Positions 24,591-34,143 of a stretch of DNA of 64,000 nt are shown in pieces (position 1 is the first letter of the stretch; each line of letters begins with the position of its first letter). The stretch lies in contig NZ_JBHTBQ010000001.1 in NCBI RefSeq assembly GCF_042664895.1, positions 1-64,000 of the forward strand. The letters are read 5' to 3'. The notes under the pieces are model-generated. The model was not told where the DNA came from. It did not search any database and saw only the letters and a program-made list of their open reading frames with translations. This DNA is from Iodobacter arcticus (GTDB taxonomy: Bacteria; Pseudomonadota; Gammaproteobacteria; Burkholderiales; Chitinibacteraceae). The translations under genes and the position numbers were made by a program.

Positions 24591-25748
24591 ATGAAAGACG
24601 AGCATGAATTGATGTCGCAAGTGGATTCAGAACAACTTCCTTTACCACGCATTCTTGTTGTGGATGATTCTCGGATTGTCCGCGCAACAATTAAGAAGCA
24701 CCTTGCTGCGGCTTATGATGTCGTTGAGGCCGCCAATGGCGAGGAGGGCTGGCAGCGCCTGTTGGCCGATGAAACAATTCAGCTGCTGATCTCCGATTTA
24801 TTCATGCCTGTACTCGATGGCTTGGGCCTTTTGGCCCGGGTACGCAGTGCGGGCGATGGTCGTCTTTATTTATTACCGGTGATTATTATCTCGGGCGAAG
24901 AAGACGATATCACCAAACAAAAATGCGTTGAATGCGGCGCAACTGATTTTATTACCAAATCCACGGATCGCAGTGAAATGCTGGCGCGTGTGGCAGCTAA
25001 TATTCAATTGGCGGCGATTCAGTGTGAATTGGCATTAGCGCGTGCAGAGCAGGCGCAGACGGTGACGAGGGACAAGAGTACTGGGGTAGCTAGCTCGCAT
25101 TTGCTGATGCTGCAAATGGAGCAATCCATGGCCTATGCTTTGCGCCACAATTCTGAAGTGACTCTGCTGCTTTTAGAAATTGATAATTACCAGCCCCTGA
25201 AGCAAAAACTAGGCGATAGGCTGGCTGATCAAATGCTGAATTTATTAGCCAAATTATTGGCGGCTAAATTACGGCGTGAAGATACTTTGGCTCATGTGGA
25301 CGGGCCGCAGTTTGCAATTGTGGCTCCAGGGACCTCCTTGAGTGAAGTGCGGGTGATGGCCGAGCGTTTGCGGCAGGGCGTTGCGGCAGCCAGAATTAAT
25401 TTCCGCGATGAGCGTTTGGAAGTAAGCGCCAGCGTGGCAATCGCAAACTCCTGGCATGATGACACGCATTCGGCCCCGGCTTTATTTAGCAAAGCAATAA
25501 CGCGTCTTTATGCTTCGGTTGGAGATGGCCGGATTTTAATGCCGGATGAGAATATCAATCGCCTGCCTCTATTGCCACTGGCAGATGCGTTGCTGATGTT
25601 ACATAAAGGGCATCAGGATGAGGTGCGCCCGCATCTTCCCTCCTTATTGGCAAGCTTAACGCCATTAATTAATCTGGCAAATGAAGAGTACGGGCTGGGG
25701 TGGTCTTTGGATTTTTTGCGTAAGCCAGATGAAGTTAATCATTCATAA
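24591..25748 (+). CDS. Response regulator: REC plus degenerate GGDEF domain
   Basis: The 385 residues begin with a complete receiver domain (D25-D26, phospho-acceptor D69 in LISDLFMP, S101, K123), then a coiled linker (about 140-160) and a GGDEF-type domain in which the signature is DGPQF (237-241). The RxxD inhibitory-site motif (R228 to D231) keeps the exact five-residue spacing. About 80 extra residues follow. It should accept a phosphoryl group from an unidentified histidine kinase; the output is probably c-di-GMP binding or protein interaction, not synthesis. The start is uncertain (24591 or 24612), because neither has a clear Shine-Dalgarno. Confidence 0.82.
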   Translation: MKDEHELMSQVDSEQLPLPRILVVDDSRIVRATIKKHLAAAYDVVEAANGEEGWQRLLADETIQLLISDLFMPVLDGLGLLARVRSAGDGRLYLLPVIIISGEEDDITKQKCVECGATDFITKSTDRSEMLARVAANIQLAAIQCELALARAEQAQTVTRDKSTGVASSHLLMLQMEQSMAYALRHNSEVTLLLLEIDNYQPLKQKLGDRLADQMLNLLAKLLAAKLRREDTLAHVDGPQFAIVAPGTSLSEVRVMAERLRQGVAAARINFRDERLEVSASVAIANSWHDDTHSAPALFSKAITRLYASVGDGRILMPDENINRLPLLPLADALLMLHKGHQDEVRPHLPSLLASLTPLINLANEEYGLGWSLDFLRKPDEVNHS

Positions 25749-25763
25749 GAAGCAGGAGCAGCG

Positions 25764-27536
25764 TTAAGCCATCTGCACTTCGGTGTAATCTGTTTGGCGT
25801 TGTTCTACAAACAAGCTGTTGCCCAATTTACTTTTAGCAAGATGCTTGGCATGAGTCGCGGCGGCGGCGACTTCATGATGGGTAAGATAAATATCTTGAT
25901 GCGCCTCAATCACACCAATTGATAAGCTGCTTAGCGGAAAGTGTTGCAATTCGCCGCGGCGATCGGTGCTGCTGTAACCATTTTGTAAGATATGCTCCGG
26001 CTTAAACAAGCTTTGCACCCGCAGCTCAAATTCTTTAAGCAGGCTTTTGCAGCGTTGTTTCCAGTCTGTTGAGCGAAATAAAATCATAAAATCATCGCCG
26101 CCAATATGGCCAACAAAGTCGATTTGCGGGTCGGCAATGCTGAGCAACAGCTCTCCCAGCATGCGAATCATTTTATCGCCGCAGGCATAACCATAGACAT
26201 CGTTGTAGGGCTTGAAGTGGTCTAAATCGATATAGGCTGCGGTGAAGTAGCGCTGTTCGGTCAGTAAAATCTCTATTTGTTCTTCTATAGGCACATTGCC
26301 CGGTAGCAGGGTCAGCGGATTGGCGTGCCGTGCTGCGCGAATTTGCAATTCGGTAATGGCGCGCATTAAGTCATGGCCTGTGCCCATGCCCAGATAATGC
26401 CCTTGTTCAATAATGATAAAGCCATCGGCCAGATGGCGATGATCTGCCGCGGTAACCAGTTGGGAGAGCTCTTGTAAGCTGGTGGAGTGCTCTACAATCA
26501 GGGGTGTGCAATCCATCAGTCCCTTGCAGGGTTTGTTGCCATAGAGCTCGTGGGCAAAGGGGCGGCCAAAGAATTCGATCACTTCATGGCGCCGTAATAA
26601 GCCAACAGGGCGCTGCTCATCAATCACGGGTAGCGCATGAATTTGCGGGTATTTGCTAAAAATACGGCAGATTTCTGTGCCGCTTTGCTTGGGTAAAACA
26701 GTGGGCACTTCAACTAATAATTGGCCTGCTGTTTGCGCTTTAAGCAGGCTTGGGCGGTAATCTTTTTCTTGCAGATTAAGATTGAGCTGTCTTGGCGGAT
26801 GCGCATTGGGCAGGGCAATAAAATAGCCTTGTACATAGCCAATGCCGATGTTTTGTACGACTTGCAAATCAGCCTGAGATTCAATGCCTTCTGCAATGAC
26901 ACGGGTGCCGGTATTGAGTGCGATATGCTGAATTGATCTGACAAACTGACGTTTTTGCGCGTCACAAGCCAAGCCTTGGATAAAGTATTTATCAATTTTG
27001 ACAAATTCAGGTTTGAGCTCTGACCAGAGCCTGAGCGAGGAAAAGCCTTCCCCTAAATCATCGAGTGCAATTTTAAAGCCCATATCCCGATAATGCAGCA
27101 ATGCTTCTTTGAGCAGATTGTAATCGTGTGTAGGCTGGGTTTCGGTAAGCTCGATGACCACGCGCTGCGGGGCTAACCCTGCATCATTCAGTAAGGCCAG
27201 CGTTGCGCCCGGCTTAAAGTCTTGCTCTGCTAAGCAAGAAGGAATCACATTTAGAAATAAACGCCCGTCTAATTCTTCCCGCACAAAGGCATTGATTACC
27301 GCTCTGCGACATGCAAAATCTAAAGCATGCAGGCAGCCTAGCTCTTCTGCTGTGCGAAAAAGATTAATGGGGGAGTGTAAAAAGCTGGAAGAAGGGCCAC
27401 GAATGAGCCCTTCATAGCCAAAAATTTCGCCATCCCGGGTGGATGCGATAGGTTGAAAAAGTGCCGTTAATTGATTTTGGCTAATAATATTTTCAAGTTC
27501 GTGCCTGAGTGATTCTAGGCTAGGTGATTCATTCAT
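25764..27536 (-). CDS. EAL-CBS-GGDEF protein (c-di-GMP turnover)
   Basis: The 590 residues run in the order EAL domain (1-245), CBS pair (about 260-395) and GGDEF domain (about 410-575). EAL landmarks: EGL (42-44), DDLGEGFSSL (159-168), KID (180-182) and E216; the EAL triplet is EGL. GGDEF landmarks: YIDLDHFKPYNDVYG and GGDDF (479-483), which look catalytically intact, without an RxxD inhibitory site (PQID instead). The CBS pair may sense adenine nucleotides. The protein is cytoplasmic with no membrane segment. It converges with the REC-GGDEF gene, 15 bases apart, so the two may be functionally associated. Confidence 0.87.
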   Translation of the reverse strand: MNESPSLESLRHELENIISQNQLTALFQPIASTRDGEIFGYEGLIRGPSSSFLHSPINLFRTAEELGCLHALDFACRRAVINAFVREELDGRLFLNVIPSCLAEQDFKPGATLALLNDAGLAPQRVVIELTETQPTHDYNLLKEALLHYRDMGFKIALDDLGEGFSSLRLWSELKPEFVKIDKYFIQGLACDAQKRQFVRSIQHIALNTGTRVIAEGIESQADLQVVQNIGIGYVQGYFIALPNAHPPRQLNLNLQEKDYRPSLLKAQTAGQLLVEVPTVLPKQSGTEICRIFSKYPQIHALPVIDEQRPVGLLRRHEVIEFFGRPFAHELYGNKPCKGLMDCTPLIVEHSTSLQELSQLVTAADHRHLADGFIIIEQGHYLGMGTGHDLMRAITELQIRAARHANPLTLLPGNVPIEEQIEILLTEQRYFTAAYIDLDHFKPYNDVYGYACGDKMIRMLGELLLSIADPQIDFVGHIGGDDFMILFRSTDWKQRCKSLLKEFELRVQSLFKPEHILQNGYSSTDRRGELQHFPLSSLSIGVIEAHQDIYLTHHEVAAAATHAKHLAKSKLGNSLFVEQRQTDYTEVQMA

Positions 27537-27635
27537 TATAAAGCCAAATATGCAACGTGAATTGTAAGCATAACAGCGGAGAGTTACGTTCGCGTTACAG
27601 ATGACTGGCCTGAATCATCCGGTAATTTAGATGAG

Positions 27636-28652
27636 CTAAATCAAGTTGGCTGCCTTGAGTTCCTGTTTTAAATAGGCATAAAAAATAGGTGCAGCTACTA
27701 AACCGGGCAAGCCAAAAATGGCTTCCATTAGCAGCATAGCAAGCAGCAGCTCCCACGCAAAAGCATGTATGCGTCCACCTACAATCCGTGCATTTAAAAA
27801 GTATTCCAGCTTATGAATAATGACTAAAAATGCCAGTGAGCCTGCTGCCACAGAAGCAGAGACACTCATGCTGACGGCCACAATGGCGGTATTGGAAATT
27901 AGATTACCAATGACCGGTAATAAACCTGCCAGAAACGTAATCACAATTAAGGTTTTGGTGAGGGGGAGCGAAATACCGAGTGCGGGCAAAACCATGGCCA
28001 GATAAATCAGCGTAAAAAAAGTATTCAGGGCGGAAATACGAACTTGCGCAAATACAATCTGACGGAAAGAATCGGCTAAGCGAGAGCAGCGTGTTTGTAG
28101 CGCATTGAGTAAAGGGGCTTTATCACTATTATTGTGGTGCAAAGACAGCATGGCCCCAATCACCATTGCAATCAGCATCTGTGCCAGCGTATGGCCGGTG
28201 CGCGCGCCCATTTGCTGTAATTGGGCAATATGTTTATCTGACCATTGATAGAACGCTGTTTTCCAGGCACTGACATCTTGTGGAAGGCTTTCCAGTATCC
28301 AGGCGGGCAGCCAGTTGGCAAGCTCCAGATGCAGTGCTTCGGCGATTTCTGCTGATTTACGCATGATGCTGGGCATCGACGCCGATTCACCATGAAATAC
28401 CGAAGCTAAGCTAAATCCCATTAACACCAGCAGCAGGATAATGCCCGCAGAAAAAATAATTAGCGCAACGGGCTTGGCGTGTTTGGGAGGCAGGCGTGAG
28501 ATAAAGGGGCCTTGAGCGGCCTGAGCCACCAGCTCGTAAACCAGCAGACCTATCAGTAAAGCAGGGAGTAAGTGATTGAGCATCACTAAGAGTAAAAACA
28601 GTCCAATTAAGCAATAGCTGGCAATACCTGCATAGCGGTCGAGCTTGAGCAT
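27636..28652 (-). CDS. AI-2E family transporter (UPF0118)
   Basis: A 338-residue polytopic membrane protein of the AI-2E/TqsA/PerM family. It has a hydrophobic start, a soluble central segment (about 85-150), then helices with the family-typical VLPALGISLPLTKTLIVI, GLLPVIGNLISNTAIVAV and GLPGLVAAPIFYAYLK (residues about 220-330). Members export small molecules or ions, including autoinducer-2 in E. coli TqsA and Na+(Li+)/H+ antiport in others. The substrate here is unknown. It lies downstream of nadE on the same strand with an 84-base gap. Confidence 0.85.
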   Translation of the reverse strand: MLKLDRYAGIASYCLIGLFLLLVMLNHLLPALLIGLLVYELVAQAAQGPFISRLPPKHAKPVALIIFSAGIILLLVLMGFSLASVFHGESASMPSIMRKSAEIAEALHLELANWLPAWILESLPQDVSAWKTAFYQWSDKHIAQLQQMGARTGHTLAQMLIAMVIGAMLSLHHNNSDKAPLLNALQTRCSRLADSFRQIVFAQVRISALNTFFTLIYLAMVLPALGISLPLTKTLIVITFLAGLLPVIGNLISNTAIVAVSMSVSASVAAGSLAFLVIIHKLEYFLNARIVGGRIHAFAWELLLAMLLMEAIFGLPGLVAAPIFYAYLKQELKAANLI

Positions 28653-28689
28653 GATTTAATCCGGGGGTCGGGAAAGCGGTGTCAGTTAT

Positions 28690-28731
28690 TGGGAGCTGGG
28701 AGTGGGTCTGCTCCCAACTCCCCACTCCTCA
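28690..28731. repeat. Imperfect hairpin between nadE and the AI-2E gene
   Basis: GGGAGCTGGGAGTGGG faces CTCCCAACTCCCCACTCC in the 84-base gap just after the nadE stop codon (minus strand). It could be an attenuator or a decayed repeat. Confidence 0.4.
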
Positions 28732-28736
28732 AAAAT

Positions 28737-30335
28737 CTACATCGAAAAACGATTGGTAATCGGCATACGCCAATCTTTGCCAAAAGCGCGGGGGGTAATA
28801 CGTGGGCCTACCGGTGCCTGACGGCGCTTGTATTCATTGATGGTCAGCAAATGCACCACGCGATCCACATCGGCCTTGGCAAAGCCCTTGGCGATAATCT
28901 CGGCACGGCTGAGGTTTTCTTCTACATAGGCTTGCAAAATGACATCTAAAATTTCATAGGCAGGTAATGAGTCTTGGTCGGTTTGATCAGGCCGAAGTTC
29001 CGCCGAGGGGGGGCGAGTAATAATGCGCTCTGGAATCACCACACCTTGCGTATTGCGCCAGCTGGAAAGTCGATAAACCAGTGTCTTTGCTACATCCTTG
29101 AGTACCGCAAAGCCACCCGCCATATCGCCGTATAGCGTAGCGTAACCTGTGGTCATTTCGGATTTATTGCCGGTGGTGAGTACCAGCTTGCCCGATTTAT
29201 TCGATAGCGCCATCAGGAGCGTACCGCGAGCACGTGCCTGTAGATTTTCTTCGGTGGTATCCGCCGCCGTGCCTTCAAACTCACCGGCTAGGCCATTCAT
29301 AAAGGCTTCGTAGATTGGCCAGATTTCGATTTCTGAATATTTGCAGCCAAGGATTTTGATCATTTCACGCGAATCATCGACGCTGATGTCGGCGGTGTAA
29401 CGGGATGGCATCATCACCGCATGCACCTTATCTGCACCTAGCGCATCCACGGCAATCGCCAGCGTCAACGCCGAATCAATGCCGCCAGATAAACCCAAGA
29501 GCACACCGGAGAAGCGATTTTTACCGATATAGTCTTGCACACCCAAAACAAGGGCTTGGTAAGCGCTGGCTTCATCGCTTAAATCTGGGGTAATGGTGGC
29601 CGCTTGTAAATCGCCTTTTTGGTATTCAACGATGGCGACTTGCTCGCTAAATGCCGGCAGCTGGGCCACGAGTTCGCCTGATTTATTCAGCGCAAAAGAC
29701 TGACCGTCAAAAATCAGCTCGTCTTGCCCGCCGATCATATTGCAATACACCATCGCCATGCCGGTTTCTTCTACACGCTGACCAACGACTTCGCGGCGGG
29801 TGGATTGCTTGGCCTGGTTGTAGGGTGATGCATTCAGAATTAACAGCAATTCAGCGCCTTCGTCATCGGCGGCCGATGCAGGCTCGATATCCCAGATGTC
29901 TTCACAAATGGCTAAGCCAATCTGTACGCCATCCTGCTCGAATACAAAGGGCGAATAGCCGGGTGAAAAATAGCGCACTTCATCAAACACCTGATCATTA
30001 GGCAGCAAGAGCTTGTCGTAGCGGCCCAGTACATTGCCATCCCGAATCACAATCGCGCTGTTAAAGCGTTCGTCACTACTGGCGCGCGGATAGCCCAGCA
30101 CCAGTGTGATGCCGTCCAGCTCGTCAATAAAGCGGCCAACACACTGGGCACATTCGGCCAAAAAGGCTGGGCGCAGCAACAGGTCTTCAGGCGGGTAGCC
30201 ACTTAATGCCAGCTCAGGCGTGAGCAAAATATCCGCGCCATCGGCCTTGGCCTGCAAAGCCGCTGCAAAGATTTTGTCGGTATTGCCGGCAAGATCGCCG
30301 ACGAGGGAGTTGAGCTGGGCAATGGCGATTTTCAT
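28737..30335 (-). CDS. nadE: NAD+ synthase, glutamine-hydrolysing
   Basis: About 532 residues combining an N-terminal nitrilase-type glutaminase (Glu in LTPELALSGYPPEDLL, Lys in YDKLLLPN, Cys in LAICEDIWD) with a C-terminal ATP-pyrophosphatase synthetase (LLGLSGGIDSALT P-loop, TTGNKSEMTTGYATLYGD). It amidates deamido-NAD with glutamine-derived ammonia, the last step of NAD+ synthesis. The reading frame opens at 30368, but homologues start at MKIAIAQLNSLVGD, so 30335 is chosen. It probably shares a transcript with the AI-2E gene. Confidence 0.94.
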   Translation of the reverse strand: MKIAIAQLNSLVGDLAGNTDKIFAAALQAKADGADILLTPELALSGYPPEDLLLRPAFLAECAQCVGRFIDELDGITLVLGYPRASSDERFNSAIVIRDGNVLGRYDKLLLPNDQVFDEVRYFSPGYSPFVFEQDGVQIGLAICEDIWDIEPASAADDEGAELLLILNASPYNQAKQSTRREVVGQRVEETGMAMVYCNMIGGQDELIFDGQSFALNKSGELVAQLPAFSEQVAIVEYQKGDLQAATITPDLSDEASAYQALVLGVQDYIGKNRFSGVLLGLSGGIDSALTLAIAVDALGADKVHAVMMPSRYTADISVDDSREMIKILGCKYSEIEIWPIYEAFMNGLAGEFEGTAADTTEENLQARARGTLLMALSNKSGKLVLTTGNKSEMTTGYATLYGDMAGGFAVLKDVAKTLVYRLSSWRNTQGVVIPERIITRPPSAELRPDQTDQDSLPAYEILDVILQAYVEENLSRAEIIAKGFAKADVDRVVHLLTINEYKRRQAPVGPRITPRAFGKDWRMPITNRFSM

Positions 30336-30783
30336 CGGGTTAGTTTCGGCTAGAAGCAAAAAAGCCATTTTAAGCTAGAAAGAAGCGGGGATGTAGAGTG
30401 GACACCGTTTAATCGTGCCCTTGCACGCATTAACTTAAGCCGATGTTATGTCGAAAACCGTAGAGCGCAATAAGTCTGAGGCTTTATTTAGACGTATTGT
30501 GCCGTGTATTTGCAATCCCCATGCGGCGCTAATCAAGCCAAGCAAAAAACGCTTGGCTTGATTAGCGCCCTATAAATGACATGATAATGAGTCGCTTGCC
30601 TATTGGCGCATGACAAAAGCCTAACTTGATACCTATAGGCATCGTTATATCGTGCCATACCGTGGTTACTGAGCCGAGAACGGCTTTTTCATGCTGGTAT
30701 ACGGACTTACTCAGCTTGGATAAAGTATTTAGGCGTTTTTCTAGCGCAAACCTGTTCTATTCTTAAATAGAACACATCGCTCA
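30336..30783. other. Intergenic region with one long hairpin
   Basis: About 450 bases lie between the divergent nadE and chemoreceptor genes. Apart from the perfect hairpin at 30525-30569, no gene, tRNA or shared repeat was seen. It should hold both promoters. Confidence 0.5.
30525..30569. repeat. Perfect 19-bp hairpin
   Basis: GGCGCTAATCAAGCCAAGC pairs without mismatch with its complement at 30551-30569 across a 7-base AAAAAAC loop. There is no T tract and no adjacent gene end, so it is not an obvious terminator. Confidence 0.85.
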
Positions 30784-32424
30784 ATGGGGCCCTTCTGTAT
30801 GCGCAGTGTAAAAAGTATGTTTATGGCGCTTGGCTTATTAGTGGTGCTGACGCTTATCGTGTTAATGAGCATCGTTATGCTGCTTAAACAAAGTGCTGAT
30901 GTGCATAGTCAGGCGGAATTGCAGCGCTACAATTCTTATTTACTAGCAGATGAGCTAAGGCAAAGCTCAGACGATCTCACCCGCCTTGCCCGCAGCTATG
31001 TCATCAGCGGCGATGCTAAATATGAAAAACAATATTGGGATGTGCTCGATATACGTAACGGCAAAAAAGCTCGCCCTCTGGAATATCACCGTATTTATTG
31101 GGATTTTATGGCGGTAAGCGATAGCTTGCCTCGGCCTAATAGTCACCTAATTGCGTTACAAACATTAATGAAGCAGTCCGGTTTTACTGATGCCGAATTT
31201 GCAAAGCTAAAAGAAGCTCAAGCTAATTCAGATGGCTTGGTGAAGAGTGAAACCATTGCGATGAATGCGGTGAAGGGCCGTTTTGCCGACGATGCGGGAG
31301 GTTTTACCAAGCAGGGTGAGCCTGATTTAAAACTAGCTGCTGATCTAATGCATAACACCGTTTATCACCAGTACAAGGCGCAAATCATGCGTCCGGTAGA
31401 CGAGTTTTTTGTGTTGCTGGATAAAAGAACGGCCGCTCAGGTGGTGAGTGCCGAGCAAGATAAGCAATTTTATTTGTATAGCATGCTAGGGATGATTGTC
31501 TTGCTGGGGGTGGGTTTATTGCTTGTGCTGATCTGGATGTACCATCGTTTGATTCGTCTGCTAGGCTGCGAGCCTAGAGATGCACTGCAGATTGTGCAGG
31601 AAATAGCCGGGGGTAATTTGAATGTGCATTTTAATGCCAGCCACACACAAAGCTTGCTAGGGGCGTTGGATAAAATGACTCAGCGCTTTAAATTGGTGAT
31701 TGGCGATATTAAGAATACATCGAGTGTGTTGGCGCTAACCTCGGCACAAGTGAATGCTTCTGCACAGCGGTTATCGGAAAACTCTTCAGAGCAAATGGTT
31801 AGTATTGAAAGCACCAGTAGTGCATTGAAAGAAATTAACTTTACCATCAGCCAAAATAGTGAAAATGCCAAAATGACTGAGGGCATGGCCGGAAAAGCGG
31901 CCAGCGCGGCGGTAAATGGCGGCGAGGCAGTCAAGCAAACCGTCAATGCCATGCGGCAAATTGCCAAGAAAATCGGCATTATTGATGATATTGCGTATCA
32001 GACTAATTTACTGGCACTGAACGCTGCCATCGAGGCCGCTAGGGCGGGGGAAAATGGCAAAGGCTTTGCGGTGGTGGCCTCTGAAGTCAGGAAACTGGCA
32101 GAACGCAGCCAGCTGGCGGCGCAGGAAATTAGTGATTTGGCCGCCAATAGCGTGAATCAGGCCGAGGCTGCGGGTAAGTTACTCGAAGATATCGTGCCAT
32201 CGATTCGTAAGACTTCCTTGTTGATTCAGGAAATCTCCTTTGCCTCGCAAGAGCAGGCTCAGGGGATTGACAGCATTAGTAGCTCGGTAGAGCAGCTGAC
32301 TCAAGGTACCCAAGCCAACGCCAGCGATGCCGATTCGCTTAGTAGCGCCGCTCAAGAGCTAGCGGAACATGCCAGCGTGCTTGAGAAAAATATTGGCTTT
32401 TTCCAAGGTGGAGCTAGGGATTAG
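30784..32424 (+). CDS. Methyl-accepting chemotaxis protein
   Basis: A 546-residue chemoreceptor. It has a membrane segment at about 12-34, a periplasmic domain of about 190 residues, a second membrane segment at about 228-250, then a poorly conserved HAMP-like stretch and the methylation helices. The signalling hairpin IDDIAYQTNLLALNAAIEAA with GENGKGFAVVASEVRKLAERS (in two parts) is fully conserved. It senses an unknown ligand and controls CheA/CheW. There is no C-terminal CheR-binding pentapeptide. The start may be the ATG at 30784 or at 30799. It is monocistronic, and an interspersed repeat follows. Confidence 0.93.
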   Translation: MGPFCMRSVKSMFMALGLLVVLTLIVLMSIVMLLKQSADVHSQAELQRYNSYLLADELRQSSDDLTRLARSYVISGDAKYEKQYWDVLDIRNGKKARPLEYHRIYWDFMAVSDSLPRPNSHLIALQTLMKQSGFTDAEFAKLKEAQANSDGLVKSETIAMNAVKGRFADDAGGFTKQGEPDLKLAADLMHNTVYHQYKAQIMRPVDEFFVLLDKRTAAQVVSAEQDKQFYLYSMLGMIVLLGVGLLLVLIWMYHRLIRLLGCEPRDALQIVQEIAGGNLNVHFNASHTQSLLGALDKMTQRFKLVIGDIKNTSSVLALTSAQVNASAQRLSENSSEQMVSIESTSSALKEINFTISQNSENAKMTEGMAGKAASAAVNGGEAVKQTVNAMRQIAKKIGIIDDIAYQTNLLALNAAIEAARAGENGKGFAVVASEVRKLAERSQLAAQEISDLAANSVNQAEAAGKLLEDIVPSIRKTSLLIQEISFASQEQAQGIDSISSSVEQLTQGTQANASDADSLSSAAQELAEHASVLEKNIGFFQGGARD

Positions 32425-32460
32425 GTGTTAGTAACTCCTAGCGTCTAACTCCTTACCGGC

Positions 32461-32610
32461 ATCACTAAAGCTATTGTCATGGAGTGAATCGGTGTTTCAT
32501 AGGGTGTACAACGACGTAGTCGTTGCTCACGACCGCGCGGTGCGCAAGAAAAACGACTTGCACACGCTATGAAAATCAGCTTTTTTGCGATGCTTTTATC
32601 TTAACTTGAT
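32461..32610. repeat. TATAGGGTGT element, copy A (about 150 bp)
   Basis: The core runs from CATAGGGTGT (32499-32508) to ACACGCTATG (32562-32571), with the AACGACGTAGTCGTT palindrome and a partly decayed GCGCGGTGCGCAAG hairpin inside. Similarity to copy B (44612-44760) extends outward to ATCACTAAAG on the left and CTTAACTTGAT on the right, which are themselves partial inverted repeats. No coding capacity. Confidence 0.8.
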
Positions 32611-32634
32611 ACTCCTCATCCTTACTCCTCATCC

Positions 32635-34071
32635 TTACTCCTCATCGGGCATAATGCTTTCGGCGTAATCAAAGAGTGCAGAAAGAATATCAGCCTGCTG
32701 CTCGTTGACGTTTTCCGAGAGTGTATCAATCGCGTCACCAAAGGCCTCTAAGGTGCGCGCACCGCCTGCACCATCGAATAATTTAGCCGCACGATGTTGC
32801 TCCCAGCGGCGCAGTTCGGCAGGGCTCAGGCTTTGTGGGAAGTTTCTAGCGCGATAGCGGAAAAACACTTCTTCAAGGCGGCTATCTTCAAAGCTCACTC
32901 GCTCCTTAGCCAGCTCTTCGGGGCTAAAGTGGCGTAGCTTGGCTAAAAGACGCTTATCGTTATTGCCAATAAATCCACCGTATAAATCTTCATCTACATC
33001 ATTTTGGGCGTGCTCGGTGGTGAACACCTGTTGCCAGATGGCGCTTAGATCGGGGGCGGTTTCGGCTATTTTGGCGTGCGCTAATGCCTGCTCTACATCG
33101 ATATTCCAGTGTGCGGCGCGCTCGCTACTCAAGGTTTTGAGATTGCCAATTACAATGGGCGACTTATTAATATGGATGCTTTTAATCGGCAGGCGAGTGA
33201 CGCCTTCGGGTAAATCAGCCGTTTTGCTGAACATACGTAGACGGATAGTTTCTGCATCTAGGCTAAAAATCTCGCTTGGGTCAAATGCTAAATCCCAAAC
33301 GATGATTTCGTTTTTATTGCTGGGGTGCATGGCGAGCGGCCAAACCAGCGCGATGCAGCCGCGTTCTGCGGAAAACATGCCGCTGATATGTAGGAAAGGT
33401 TTGGCCTTCTCTAAATGGCTCCGGAGGCCAATTTGCTCCAGCACCTTGTCTTTTTTACGCAGTGAAAAGCAAAAATCAAATAGCTTGGGTTGTTTCTCAC
33501 GGATCAGCCGTGCCAGTGCAATGGTGGCACGCACATCAGATAGCGCATCGTGCGCCGCTTCGTGGCTGATGCCGTTGGCTTGGGTGAGATGCTCTAATTT
33601 GAAGGAAGGGCGGCCATCGTCGTGCGTGGGCCAGATGATTCCTTCTGGGCGCAGCGCATAGGTGGTGCGAACCACATCGAGTAAATCCCAGCGGCTGCAA
33701 TCATTTTGCCATTCACGTGAATAGGGCTCGATCAGATTGCGCCAAAACATAAAGCGCGTGACTTCATCGTCAAAACGAATCGAGTTATAGCCTAGCGCCA
33801 CGGTGCTAGGCATAGCTAGCTCGGTCTCGATACGGGCCGCAAACTCGAATTCATCCACGCCATTTTCTAGGCACTGCTGCGGCGTAATGCCCGTAAGCAG
33901 ACAGGATTCAGGATCGGGCAGATAGTCAGGTGCGGGTTTGCAGAAAATATTGAGTGGCACGCCGATTTCATTTAACTCTGCATCGGTGCGAATGCCAGCA
34001 AATTGCGAAGGGCGATCACGACGTGGGTTGATGCCAAATGTTTCGTAATCGTGCCAGTAAAAGGTATGCAT
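32635..34071 (-). CDS. sbcB: Exodeoxyribonuclease I
   Basis: About 478 residues. The DEDDh exonuclease domain starts FYWHDYETFGINPRRDRPSQ (Asp and Glu metal ligands), continues with AHDALSDVRATIALARL (His and Asp), then an SH3-like and a helical C-terminal domain. ExoI degrades single-stranded DNA 3' to 5' and takes part in mismatch repair and recombination. The ATG at 34071 is preferred over 34083, because GAGG precedes it at the right distance. The stop codon lies inside a short tandem repeat (GGATGAGGAGTAA units) shared with the downstream spacer. Confidence 0.94.
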   Translation of the reverse strand: MHTFYWHDYETFGINPRRDRPSQFAGIRTDAELNEIGVPLNIFCKPAPDYLPDPESCLLTGITPQQCLENGVDEFEFAARIETELAMPSTVALGYNSIRFDDEVTRFMFWRNLIEPYSREWQNDCSRWDLLDVVRTTYALRPEGIIWPTHDDGRPSFKLEHLTQANGISHEAAHDALSDVRATIALARLIREKQPKLFDFCFSLRKKDKVLEQIGLRSHLEKAKPFLHISGMFSAERGCIALVWPLAMHPSNKNEIIVWDLAFDPSEIFSLDAETIRLRMFSKTADLPEGVTRLPIKSIHINKSPIVIGNLKTLSSERAAHWNIDVEQALAHAKIAETAPDLSAIWQQVFTTEHAQNDVDEDLYGGFIGNNDKRLLAKLRHFSPEELAKERVSFEDSRLEEVFFRYRARNFPQSLSPAELRRWEQHRAAKLFDGAGGARTLEAFGDAIDTLSENVNEQQADILSALFDYAESIMPDEE

Positions 34072-34143
34072 ATAAAGCCTCAAAGAATCTCAACTCGATT
34101 ATAAGGCTTTTGAATTTGCATGGCGCTTTAAAGGAATAGGGAT

